From: Enchytraeus crypticus
Lineage: Eukaryota > Annelida > Clitellata > Enchytraeida > Enchytraeidae
NCBI GenBank assembly: GCA_905160935.1
Contig: CAJHZI010000513.1
Location: 1,885,001 to 1,949,000 of the forward strand
DNA: 64,000 nt
Reading direction: 5' to 3'
Part shown: piece after piece, positions 11,595 through 22,616 of the stretch
How positions within the stretch are numbered: position 1 is the first letter of the stretch
How the letters are laid out: every line of letters begins with the position of its first letter
Made by a program: the position numbers and the translations under genes
The notes under the pieces: model-generated
What the model saw: only the letters and a program-made list of their open reading frames with translations
Database searches by the model: none
What the model was told of the DNA's origin: nothing

Positions 11595-14500
11595 CGAGCA
11601 AAGCTATTGAGTCAACTATATAACTTAGTAAGTTACAATATGCATGGTTTTAATCAAGGCATAACTATGTTAAAATCAATATGCAATAACTATATGGCTG
11701 ATGTTATATTCCTGCAGGAATACTGGTTGACTCCTGATCAGTTAAATAATTTTAATTATTTCAATGATAAATATGTGGTGTACAGTTCTTCGCCAATGGA
11801 AAACACTTTGAAGAATAGTATTTTACGTGGTCGTCCTTTTAAAGGTTTGGCCGTTCTGTTAGACTTTATATTATGTAGCTTATTTAATTCAGTATCTGTT
11901 TTTGCATGTGAGGATCGTTATATGCTTGTGGCATTAGATCAGTTATTATTAGTTAATATGTATCTTCCTACTTGTAAAACGGCAGTGGAGCGTGACGAGT
12001 TGGAGTTAACGTTCAGTAGGTTAGAGTCCGATATAGCAGGAATTAACTATAGCTATGCAATAATAGGGGGTGACATGAATTGCAATTGGTTGAAGACGAA
12101 TACTCAATCCACAATTATTAATGCTAGATTTAATAGCCTAGGCTTTGAGTTGTGTAATGCACATCTTGAGACTCCTAGTGAAGTTATGTATACTTTCGAC
12201 GTGGAGAAGCGCAATGCTTATTCATACATTGATCATTTTCTTGTCAGTAATGTTAATATGAGATTTGTTACTATTAATGATTTTGACAATCTGTCTGATC
12301 ACTTTCCAGTTCTATTGAACCTCAGGCGTGAAGCTATTGTGCCATGTATTGTTAATAATTTACCAGCAGTGAATGACATTAGCACTTCCACTCCGAATGT
12401 TAAACTCAATCTAGATTGGGTCAATTCTAATAAAGCAGAATACTATAAAATGACACGAGAAGAATGTTACCCGTTATTCTTGTTACTAAATGAAACTGAT
12501 ATTAACCGGTTTTATGATAGTAGACCTGAGTTATTTGATCAATCATCTATTAATAACGTTTACAATGAAGTTGTTACCGTATTATACAATGCTTCTATGA
12601 AAACTATTAAAAACAGAGATAAGAAAGGGGTCAAAAAATTTTGGTGGAACAGTTCTTTGACTGAGGTTAAGGGTTATTCCGCTAAACGGTTTAGTGAGTG
12701 GGAAAAAGCTGGGAGGCCCAATGAAGGGCCTTTATATGATGCTAAGCAGAAAGCTCATAAGGATTACAAGAAAGCTGTCAATCTTTCTAAAATCAATTCA
12801 ACTAAAATAATATCTGATAAATTACAACAACAGCTTTTAGAAACGAATGTCAATAATTTTTGGAAATGCTGGAAGGGTCATTTTAAAAATAATAATACTT
12901 TCAATAGAATAAAGGTTGATGGCTTTCAAAATAATCGTGACATTGCTAACCACATAGCAATAATTTCAAATCTGCTTGTACACCAAACTCTGAAATATTT
13001 CATAATAAATTTAAAGAGACATACGAAAAACAAAAATTGGTATATACTTCCGAAGCAAATGATGTTGTTATCGATGTAAGATCCTTGGGAAATGCTATTA
13101 ATTGTCTTGAGTTAAATAAAGCTGCAGGTAGTGATGGTCTGATGATCGAACATTTGTTGTATGCCCATGAATCTGTGTTGATAATAATTAAAACGCTCTT
13201 CAATATAATGCTTCGCACTGGACTGGTTCCCGACGCTTTTGGTATCGGTAGAACTACACCTATACCAAAATTCAAAGGGTGTAAAAGGGTCGTCTCAGCT
13301 GATGATTTTAGAGGATCACTATATGCCCCGTCATCTCCAAAGTTTTTGAACATAGTATAAAAAAGTTCATTCAATTACCAACTTCAAGTGGGCAGTTTGG
13401 TTTCAAAGATAAGGTTGGATGTATTAATGCAATACATGCCGTAAGAAAGGTCATAAAGTATTTCAATGTCAAGCTTAGTACTGTCAATGTCAATTGGCGT
13501 AAAGCATTTGACAAATGTAATGTTTATGGCATATTACATATGCTTCAATGTAGAAAAGTAAATGCATGTATCATTAATACTCTTGAAAATTGGTTCAGCA
13601 AAAATAGTACAACTGTAAATTGGGCTGATTCTGTATCGGATTGTGTCCAACTGCTATCGGGAGTTAAACAAGGTGGGGTTCTTTCACCTTCTTTGTTTGC
13701 CCTTTTTGTTGACACAGTTTTAGACAAATTAGAAGCTTCTAAATTAGGTTGTTTCATAAATTATAACTGTTATAATAGTTTTATGTATGCAGATGATCTT
13801 ATTTTATTGAGTATCTCTGTCACTGATCTTCAGAAATTATTTAATATTTGTGACATGGCTTTTACAGAGTTAGATTTACCAATAAATGTATCGAAATGTC
13901 ACTGTATGCGCATCGGTCCTAGGCACAATTTTCAGTGCAAGCCATTTCAAATTAGAGATACTTGTATTAATTGGGTGGATAGTAGCAAGTATTTGGGAAT
14001 AAATATTTTAAGAGCTAAATCTTTTAAATGTGATTGGAAAGACAGTAAATGTAAATTTTATACTTCAGTAAACACTATACTGGGGAGACTTGGAACAAAG
14101 GTGCATATTGATGTTTTATTAAAATTAATATTCGCTCAGGCGGTGCCGATCTTACTCTATGGCATTGCGCCCTCCGATTTGTCCTCTTCTGAATTAAAAG
14201 ACTACGTATGTGTATAACAGTATTTTCTTTAAAACATTTAAATCTTATGATAAAAATGTTGTACTGAATTGTCAATGGTATTGTGGTTTCTGGCCATTTG
14301 AAATATTATTTGATTTTCATAGGTATAACTTTTTGAGTAAATTAATTGCCTGTAATCAGTTAAATGATAAAATAGAAGTAGACAATTCTGACTATTTGGA
14401 TTACAAAGTTTTAAAAAATAAATATGCACTCCAGACAAAAGATTCACCAGCTGTGACTCGGTTTAGGTTTTGGTCATATTTTGAAAGTCTAGTTTTAAAT

Positions 14501-14694
14501 ACTGAATAGGTAAATTTTGGTTTAAACAATTATCTATTTAGTAAGAATTTTAGTTTTGTTTAGTTTTATTTGTGATGATAAGGTATATCTTATGTTGTAT
14601 CTGTAGGTGATACTTGTTTGTTTTTTGTTTTCGTTTTTGTTTACTGCCATGACTTTGGTGAAATAAAGATTATATATATATATATATATATAGC
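11595..14694 (+). mobile_element. Near-complete non-LTR retrotransposon (CR1/L2-like), inactivated
   Basis: An EEP endonuclease plus reverse transcriptase element. The EEP domain (11607-12350) looks intact, with SYNMHG, LQEYW, GGDMN, SYIDHFLVS and LSDHFP. The RT has KAAGSDG, GIGRTTPIPK, SGVKQGGVLSP and FMYADD. The reading frame changes three times: near 12975, near 13318 and near 14210. RT motif A reads VNWRKAFD where F-x-D is expected, so the first catalytic Asp is Asn. No ORF1 is visible upstream, so the 5' end may be truncated. The 3' UTR ends in TGAAATAAAGAT followed by a (TA)n run at 14671-14692, as in microsatellite-tailed CR1/L2 elements. The clade call is by motif style only. Confidence 0.88.
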
Positions 14695-14794
14695 TCTTTT
14701 TATGCGTAGACCCAGTGTATTGATAGGCACTGTCATGCATTGCAACTAAAAGTTTCATCCATAATAGAAAGTCGACCCTTAAGTGAACTTATAA

Positions 14795-15035
14795 CTCTCA
14801 CGAGCTGCTGATAGATCAATATAGATCAGCTGTTCGATTAATAGATCAGCTGCTCGATCAATAGATCAATTATCGATCAACTGATCAGCTGTTCGATCAA
14901 TTGATCAGTTGTAAAATCATTTTATCAGTTGTTCGATCAATTTATCAGATGTTCGATCAAGTGATAAGCTGTTAGATCAATAGATCAGCTCTTCGATCAT
15001 TTGATAAGCTGTTAGATCAATTATTCAGCTGTAGC
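14795..15035. repeat. Minisatellite of GATCAGCTGTTCGATCAAT units
   Basis: About ten irregular units of around 20-21 bp built from GATCAGCTGTTCGATCAAT, with variants such as ATAAGCTGTTAGATCAAT. Rich in GATC and in the palindromic E-box CAGCTG. Non-coding. Confidence 0.9.
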
Positions 15036-16615
15036 TTAATGGCATTTAAGTTCTTGATAGTCCACAGAATTGTTATGTTCAACTTAACTTACTTAACTTA
15101 AATATACTGCTTCAGGAAGTCCTGAAGACTTGTAACAGCAGTCTATAGTTTAGGCCTATAGGCCGGGCCTACTTTTTAGTTTTATGTTGTCGAAACTCTG
15201 ATCGTTGCTATAGATAGCAAACCGGGCTCTAAAGTAAGGGATCGACCTACAACGTTCTGTAGTTGCGGACCTACGGTTAAATGACAACCATCTAAAAGCT
15301 ATTAAAATGTACAAATTAAAGAAATATAAAAATTAATTTAAAAACTTAAAACTGACAACGAAATCAAGTAGTGAGAGTCTTCAGTTGAAACGTTAGCACA
15401 ATTAAAGTATTGCTTCCAATTGATACAGTAGATATCAGTTACATGTAATTTCAGTTAATACAATGAAATCAATATACTCGTATGCACATGTATAGAGTCT
15501 TTGAATTATAATTAATTATAATTTTAAACATTCTATTTCTAGCCCAGATAATGCAAACTTATCATTAAAACAATTCAAAAGAGTTCATCTGCTACGTAAT
15601 ATATCAATAAATGATTCTTCAATTAATAACATTTTTCAATTGATAAAATTCTCAAAAATGTTAATATTCAAATTATTAATGAATGAATATATTTATTTGC
15701 AGGAAAATCACAATGGCCATACATGCCCGAAGGTAGTGACGTAGGCCAATCAAGACTACAATTATTTTAAGAACAACTGATAAGAATAATTGATGACATT
15801 TTCTAAATAGGCATTCTGTAGAAAGCATATAGGCCTACACTGCGAATACGCCCATTAGATACATCAGTATGGCAGTATGGCAGAATGTACAGAACGCCCT
15901 CTGGTGCCCAATGGGAGGTGACACAATTCAAACAGAGTAATTAAATTAGAGAAATTCATAAATGTCGAAGATTCTACAGGAGAACAATTTACAGAATGTA
16001 TTGCTATAGCTGGCCTCAAGCAATTCTGAAAACTCAACTGTTCGTGTTGTCATATAAAATGGTACTGTTGGTAATTTACTTTTAGCGATTTACAGGCAAC
16101 TGTAAAATAAAATCAATGCCATATAGGCCCAGAAGCACATGTAGATGTCGATGGTTCTGAATGCCATTTTATATTTTTATACCCCCATATATAGACAACT
16201 GAGCAGTTAGGTTTAACACTGTATCGTTAACTCGATCCTTCGCAGCAATGCAAGCTTCTGTCATTATGTCAGTGGTCTAGAAATTCATAAAAGTTCTTTG
16301 AGTTATTCAGTTTTTAACGTATTTCGCACTTGTTCATTTATATTTATATTTATTCTATTTTTTCGCACTTGATCGTTGATACATCATTTCGCTGCTGACT
16401 GCATTGGCTGCGTGTTGTTGAAACGAGAGATTCTTTCGATTAACTGTGAAATTAGGCCGACTGGTTGGTTCTACTCTGCCGACAATAGTCATATTGAGTT
16501 ATAAGTCAATTTATAAAACCTTATACTTTTCTGAGACGTTTTGAAGAGATTTTAATATTGCTTTCCAAATTAAGTTCACTTTGATTCAAGATTTTTAGTG
16601 ATGTATGGCATAGTA
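15036..16615. other. AT-rich spacer
   Basis: No gene, RNA or defined mobile element was recognised. Several GGCCTA-rich words near 15150-15175 and 15835 recur elsewhere in the window. Confidence 0.4.
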
Positions 16616-16639
16616 TTTTATTTGATTTTGTGACGATGC

Positions 16640-16925
16640 ATAGCTAGGCATCAAATCGCATCATATAGTATCGAACTGCATCGCATCACATTGTATTGCA
16701 TCGTATCGTATCGTATCTTATTGTGTCATATCACATTATATCATATTACATGTATTTCATATAGTATCGTATCATATCATATCGCATCGTTTCTTATCGT
16801 TTCTTATCGTTTCTTATCGTTTCTTATCGTTTCTTATCGTTTCTCATCGTTTCTTATCGTTTCGCATTGTTTTGCATCGCATCTCATCGCAGCGTGTCGC
16901 AACGTATCGCATTGTATGTATTGTA
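16640..16925. repeat. Pentamer-based array (ATCGT / TTTCTTATCG)
   Basis: Starts as degenerate five-base units (CATCG, TATCG, TATCA) and becomes a 10-bp unit TTTCTTATCG repeated about seven times at 16790-16862. The 5-mer period keeps a Ser/Tyr/Ile-rich frame open. Confidence 0.9.
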
Positions 16926-16934
16926 TTATATTAA

Positions 16935-17084
16935 ATAATTTTCATTGTAGTGCCCTACTGCACGTACGCCCCACCTCAACAGGTGACTACAGGATTGAAC
17001 GTGCTGAAGAAGAAGCGTATGAAGCTGTTTAGGAAGCATCAAAAGCTGGCGAGAGTGGATTTCAATATTTTAGAGCGGAGATAA
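16935..17084 (+). CDS. Candidate terminal exon, very basic C-terminal peptide
   Basis: The frame ending at TAA 17082-17084 gives VPYCTYAPPQQ then NVLKKKRMKLFRKHQKLARV and a short ILERR tail. A good 3' splice site (TTTTCATTGTAG, ending 16950) would start the exon with the second base of the Val codon. The NVLK-basic-KM-HxKL pattern recalls the C-terminal region of mitochondrial small-subunit protein mS38 (AURKAIP1). That family continues further, however, and this frame stops about 10 residues later. No upstream exon was found. It may be a real last exon, a retrocopy scrap or chance. Confidence 0.3.
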   Translation: MIFIVVPYCTYAPPQQVTTGLNVLKKKRMKLFRKHQKLARVDFNILERR

Positions 17085-17137
17085 GTGGAATTTAAATACT
17101 TGCAAGTCTTTTTATCTTTTTTATCAGATTCTTAGGA

Positions 17138-17502
17138 ACAGGAGCAACTGTCACAGTAGTACACAGATCTTTACTCTATGTCACAGTAGCGCACAGATCT
17201 TTACTCTATGACATAGTAGCACACAGATCTTACTCTATATCATAATAGCATACAGATCTTTACTCTATGTTACAGTAGCACACAGATCTTTACTCTATGA
17301 CATAGTAGCACACAGATCTTTACTCTATGTCACAGTAGTACACAGATCTTTACTCTATGTCACAGTAGCACACAGATCTTTACTCTGTGTCATAGTAGCA
17401 CCCAGATCTTTACTCTATGACATAGTAGCACATAGATCTTTATGTCACAGTAGCACACAGATCTTTACTCTATGTCACAGTAGCACACAGATCTTTACTC
17501 TG
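17138..17502. repeat. 30-bp minisatellite with AGATCT
   Basis: About twelve units of roughly 30 bp: CACAGATCTTTACTCTATGT then CACAGTAGCA, with variants ATAGTAGCA. The array ends directly at an (ATT)n run, which is the tail of the neighbouring LINE fragment. Confidence 0.95.
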
Positions 17503-17503
17503 T

Positions 17504-17940
17504 CTATTATTATTATTATTATTATTTATTAATTTTTTTATTTTATTTATTTATTTTATTTTTTTATTTTTTTTATTTTACCCCGGTGTAAAGAACCTGG
17601 GGTTTGATAAAAACGATTCAAGCAATACGTGCTGAATCGCCGCCGGGCTACTCGAGGTCATCAAACAGCTTAAAAGAATTATTGAAGCAGACTGCATTAA
17701 ATCTTTGCAAAGTCATGGAAAGCCTTTGCCAAAGAAAAGAAGTCTCTCGCTTATAGCCGGTTTGCTCTGAAATAAGTCTGCCTATGCCATTAATAAAGTC
17801 AGCTCCTTCGGGATTCATCGGGCCCATGGTTTCAATGGCCACCGGAACAACTTCATATCCTAAGGACAGATCACGGTATTTATCCAACTTCCTAGAGACG
17901 GCATGAACAGCAGCTCCACCGGCTGTGACTGAAGTGAAAA
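17504..17940 (-). mobile_element. RLE-type LINE fragment, copy 1 (most diverged)
   Basis: Minus-strand open frame at 17887-17648 with VPVAIETMGPMNPEGADF, FLWQRLSMTLQRFNAVCF. It aligns by eye with the last third of copy 3 (18150-18953). The frame ends at 17648; a 3' UTR and an A/T-rich tail ending in (AAT)n run to 17504. Its 5' end is truncated exactly at an (AAT)n tract. It is a remnant of the C-terminal part of a non-LTR element. Confidence 0.8.
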
Positions 17941-18128
17941 TATTATTATTATTATTATTATTATAAAAGAGACTTTATTTAATTAAAAGTTTTTTTTTAA
18001 AAAGCGATTAAAATAATTCCTCTGCACTCTGGGAAGCCGCTTTAGCCAAAGTGCCACTGAAGCAGACTGCATTGAATCGCTGGAGAGCAATAGACAGTCG
18101 CTGCCTCAGAAAAGATTTTTCGCGCTTA
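17941..18128 (-). mobile_element. RLE-type LINE fragment, copy 2 (shortest)
   Basis: Top-strand 18001-18128 is close to identical to 18130-18260, i.e. to the last about 40 codons and 3' UTR of copy 3. Read on the minus strand it ends in the same Glu-Glu-Leu-Phe-stop. Its 3' tail is the (AAT)n at 17941-17964, where copy 1 begins. Its own 5' truncation point lies in the TAAGCGCG word, next to the (AAT)n tail of copy 3. Confidence 0.85.
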
Positions 18129-18980
18129 TTATTATTATAAAAGAAGCAATTAAAATAATTCCTCTACACTCTGGGAAGCCGCATTAGCCAAAGTGCCACT
18201 GAAACAGACTGCATTGAATCGCTGGATAGCAATAGACAGTCGCTGCCAAAGAAAAGCTTTTTCGCGCTTATCACCAGTAATGGCGCTGGTCCTCCTGCCT
18301 ATTTCGTCAATAAAGCCTGATGCGACATAGTTGACGTGGCCCAGGGTCTCAAAGGCAATAGGCATGAAGATATAGCTGCTAGATATTTCGGCATACTTCA
18401 GAGTTTTCCTATTAGCCGCACCCTCTGCAGCAGCACCAGCAGCAGCGCAAGATAGGCCAAGATTGCTTACTGAGAAAGTGTCCGTAACGGTGACGTCCCA
18501 GCTAACACACTTGCCCTCTGCCCATGGAATTTGTGAGACACCGTCCGGACGCTTCCCATCAGTGCGGATCAACCCCAAGGGCTCTTTAACGGCTGGGATA
18601 TTCGCTCGACCCAGGGCGCGCCAGATCAAATCGTTTAGGAACTGACGTCTTGTGAATCTGCCGGCACTACGCTTGCACGACAGGCCGTGAATGCCTAACG
18701 CATTGACTGAGACACCACAAATGCAGTTGTGTGGCTCACATAAGGTGGTGCCCAGACGGAGACCGGCCGCGACTCTGACAGCTTCATCGTCCAGACGGAG
18801 GCCACATAATGCGATTGGTAAAGCTTTGATCCAGTCTCCACTATGGGGGGCCGACACACCGAGCAGCCGCGCCTTTTCTTGTGGCAATAGCGGCTTCGCA
18901 AGGAGTTCCGTGTGCAAAGCGGTAGTGACCTTTGAGTCCCAAGCCTTCATGCTCTTATTATTATTATTATTATTATTACT
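18129..18980 (-). mobile_element. RLE-type LINE C-terminal region, copy 3 (longest)
   Basis: A 266-residue minus-strand frame (18950-18150). Seen: CGLRLDDEAVRVAAGLRLG, then CICG, HGLSC (a CxC..H..C zinc-knuckle-like set), a basic RRQFLNDLIW stretch, KRPDG, and CVSWDVTVTD. The C-C-H-C set followed by R, P-D and W-D-V-T-V matches the restriction-like endonuclease layout (PD-(D/E)xK) of R2/NeSL/Hero-type elements. The polymerase domain is missing, so the copy is 5'-truncated next to (ATT)n at 18956-18980. The function assignment is from motif order. The exact clade is uncertain. Confidence 0.75.
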
Positions 18981-20555
18981 ACTACTACTATTATATTACT
19001 ATCATCATCTTTCTTCATGGAACGCTTTTACCAATTACCACGTTATGCTTGTTTGGCAAAGCATAAGAATGAGACACATTTATGACAAACAGTTTTAGTG
19101 TGCTTAACATCAAGCTTCAGCAACTCACTGCTTGGACATACGACGACTCTACACATGTAAAGTCTAGCTACCTTTTAAATATCACTTCAGAAATATCTGT
19201 TTAGTACATTCTAGTACTGAGAAAGTATACATATCTCATGTGTCAGGAACGTCATATTATACAAATAATAAGGCTGCGAAAACAATTAAATTAATCTTTA
19301 ACTTTCGATTAACTTAATCATTAGCGATTAACTATTGTAAATTTGATCGATTAATTGAAGGTCTTTTTATGCTTAAATTGGCATAACCGAAAGAAATTTT
19401 CGGGAGCATAAAGTAAACAAAATTGGTCAAAAAAGCCAAAGTCGTTGGCACATCTAACACATACGACAGTACTAATAGTCAAACAATGAAAGTGCTACAG
19501 TCATCATTGTCATTACTGAGTTATATTAGCAATCAAAACACCATCGACAATTAGAGTGCTACCGTCATCAGTGACAACGTCGAGCACGATGCAACCAATG
19601 TATAGCAATGTATAATCTAAGAGCAGAAACAAAAAGGTTCAAAACGGTTCACATTCACTATCCAAAAAATCAGTTCAATTACAAGGAATTATAGGAAAGT
19701 AAGTTTACTCGATGGTATTAATTGTCATCATGGACAGCTGACGAAAAAGATTTCGAAAAGATACAGGTAAAGAACGACCTGATATAAACTGAGTAAACTC
19801 CAAAAAAGTTAAATAATATAGCTTATTTCCATTAGTGATATAGACATTTATAGTAATTTCGCCTATATTATCACCGAAGCTGTAAAATACAGAAATAACT
19901 GTAATAATTTTTGTACAGTATTGTCGAAAATGTAATTGTTTCATAAAATATTTTAGCACTAATTTATGCGTAAACTTTTAAAATAGCCGTCAGCTTATAA
20001 CTATTAAAACATCGAATATTGAATAACGAAATATTACAATTCCAAGGACAATCATTCATTGCTCTCTTGCATTAATTGCAATACATTCTGCAATTTCCTC
20101 CTTTCGGCTTCAGAAATGCGGCCAATGGGATTAATTGAGAGTTGAGGAGAGACTATTATTATAAAATTTACTTACAGGAATATTGACAATTTATTAAATC
20201 TGAATTATTGGCACTTTGTCCTACACTATTTGCATCTTTATTTATTTATAGAATTTATGGTCTTAGAAGATTACGTTTTAAATTAGAGACCTTTAGCTAG
20301 AATACTGACGACAAGAGCTCGCCACTCCAGTGTAGGGAGAACTCTTCGTAGAAGCTCTATTTAGGGTCCTGGTGTTCAGTCAGCTCTTCCCTCACTCTCT
20401 AACCTTCTTTCTTAATTTAACGCTTCGAGCGTTCATTCGCAGTAATTGTTTGCACCCGTACACCCACACACACAGTGTGGCAGTCCTGTAATCAATCAAT
20501 CGATGATCGATTTATTTCACTGTACTTTGCAAAGTAAATTAGTTCTGATAATAGA
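18981..20555. other. AT-rich spacer upstream of the precursor gene
   Basis: No supported exon. Contains words such as GTGCTAC(A/C)GTCATCA(T/G)TG and AACGTCGAGCAC near 19490-19590 that recur near 21930-21965 and 34360-34390, suggesting an unclassified dispersed repeat. Confidence 0.4.
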
Positions 20556-20559
20556 ATCG

Positions 20560-20710
20560 CTTTCTAGTGCTAGTCTAACCGATAGGATACCTTAATTAAG
20601 CTGAAAATCGCAGATTCGATTTCAATTTGACCTTTGTTATCATTTATTAAAACCTGTCATCATTAGCGACGGCATAGTCTGATATTAAAGATTTTATCGT
20701 CTTTAACCAC
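20560..20710 (+). mobile_element. SINE-like element with tRNA-related head
   Basis: TAGTCTAACCGATAGGATAC resembles a tRNA-type A-box region and AGATTCGATTTC a B box, at about the right spacing. The tail is different from family S1. No terminal duplication was identified. Confidence 0.4.
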
Positions 20711-21188
20711 AGAGAAGGATAGCACAGCAATGATAATTAATGCAGTGTAAAGCGGAAATGGGACTACCGGAAGTCGGTTGAGCTTGTTCCACAGTCACTG
20801 ATCCAGTCGATTCCTAAGAACTCACTGAACGACTTCTAGACGAGCAAACGGCACATCTCTGCCAGTCACGAGGCATCAAAAGATTGTACCGAACAAATAG
20901 ATTACGCCATAGAAGGAAGTTTGAGCAGTAGAGGCAGTAGAAAGGGTAGACAAACTTATTCTTTGAGGTAAAGGTTTTAATAATAACACTCTGCGAAATA
21001 AAAAAAGGTATTAACTGTCGAGAAATATCGATATAGCTGATTAGAGTATTTGATTGACTTTTGTTCTCTATAGGGACATCAAAAGTGCTTTGCAATCAAA
21101 TGGATTAACTAATGCTTAAATATTCCTGACAAAGAATCGTTGCCAAATTCTATCACGAGTTAAGATCATAATTTTCTCAAAATCGAGC

Positions 21189-21852
21189 ATGTTTTGCACA
21201 ATCTTCTTCCCTCTGATGGTTTATCTTCTACTTACAGCGGCGTGTGGAGCATTTTCTGTCGCTGGTTCCAGATTTGATTCCAGAACAAACCGGTTTAATT
21301 CAGGTAGGTTAATATATGATAAGTTAAGCTGTTTAATTTTATGATTACTCAAAGTTAAATTCAGTGAGAAATTTAAATATGTAATTAATCCGAGGTGAAA
21401 ATCAACTCACGCTGGAATTTTCAAAGTATTATATTTTTGTAACGTTTCGTCAAATTCAACCAATAATTGAAGGGGTTACACACTTAAGAGTTCATTTGCA
21501 CACTATTTCAATGTTTATGTTAAAAGCAAAATAAATTACGAATAGCAGCAAATGTCGAAACATGCATTTATTTATTATAAGTTGTGTCAATTTTTAAAAT
21601 ATACAGAAATTGTAAATTATTTTCAAAATTTACTAAAATTCTCGCATTTGTCATATACATACAGCTTTTTGTTCCTAATATTAGAATGAGCTTTAAAGTT
21701 GTTATAGCACCAGCATTAGTATTTATTTCAGACGTAAAACAGTCCATAGTTCTTTACAAAATGTAAAGAACTATGGACTTAAGAATTGATTAGGCGCCCT
21801 ATATAACTGAGATAAAGGGCATATTGTTGTGAAGGGATTATTCGTATATAAA

Positions 21853-21890
<38 letters not shown>

Positions 21891-22421
21891 TTAGATAATT
21901 ATATAATAATATAATTAGACAATAAGGAGAGTGCTACTGTCATTCATGACAACATTGAGCACTATGGTGACAAATCCAGGCCTGTGACCAAAATTAAGGT
22001 CCGATCATTCCTGATTAGATATCACAAATTATATATTAGGGCCTACACGCAGTACAAGTCTCTAAAATCATTTGACAGTTTAGCTTTTTAGCCATTTACC
22101 TATCCAATGTGTTTGTTCACGATTTACTCACTGATCGGTTTACTCCTTATTTGAATCGATCAGATTATAAATTTCCTCGAAGTCGCTGAGTAAAATTCTA
22201 CGATATCTACATATATCCTTTCTCTCTATCATCTAAACTTTTAAAAGCTCACCTTTGATGGTCATGAAATAATTAGAATGTTATATAAAGACTCTTATTA
22301 AGTTTTTTTAAAAATATGTCTACATGTGTTTATTGTTTTCTATATTGATATTTGTATATGTCTAAGTTCTCTGCGGTATGTCATATTTCATATAATAAGC
22401 AATGAATAATTTCTATATATA

Positions 22422-22459
<38 letters not shown>

Positions 22460-22507
22460 TATATATATATATATACATACATACATACACACATACATAC
22501 ACGTATG

Positions 22508-22541
<34 letters not shown>

Positions 22542-22566
22542 CATATATATATGCAGTATATATACA

Positions 22567-22616
<50 letters not shown>

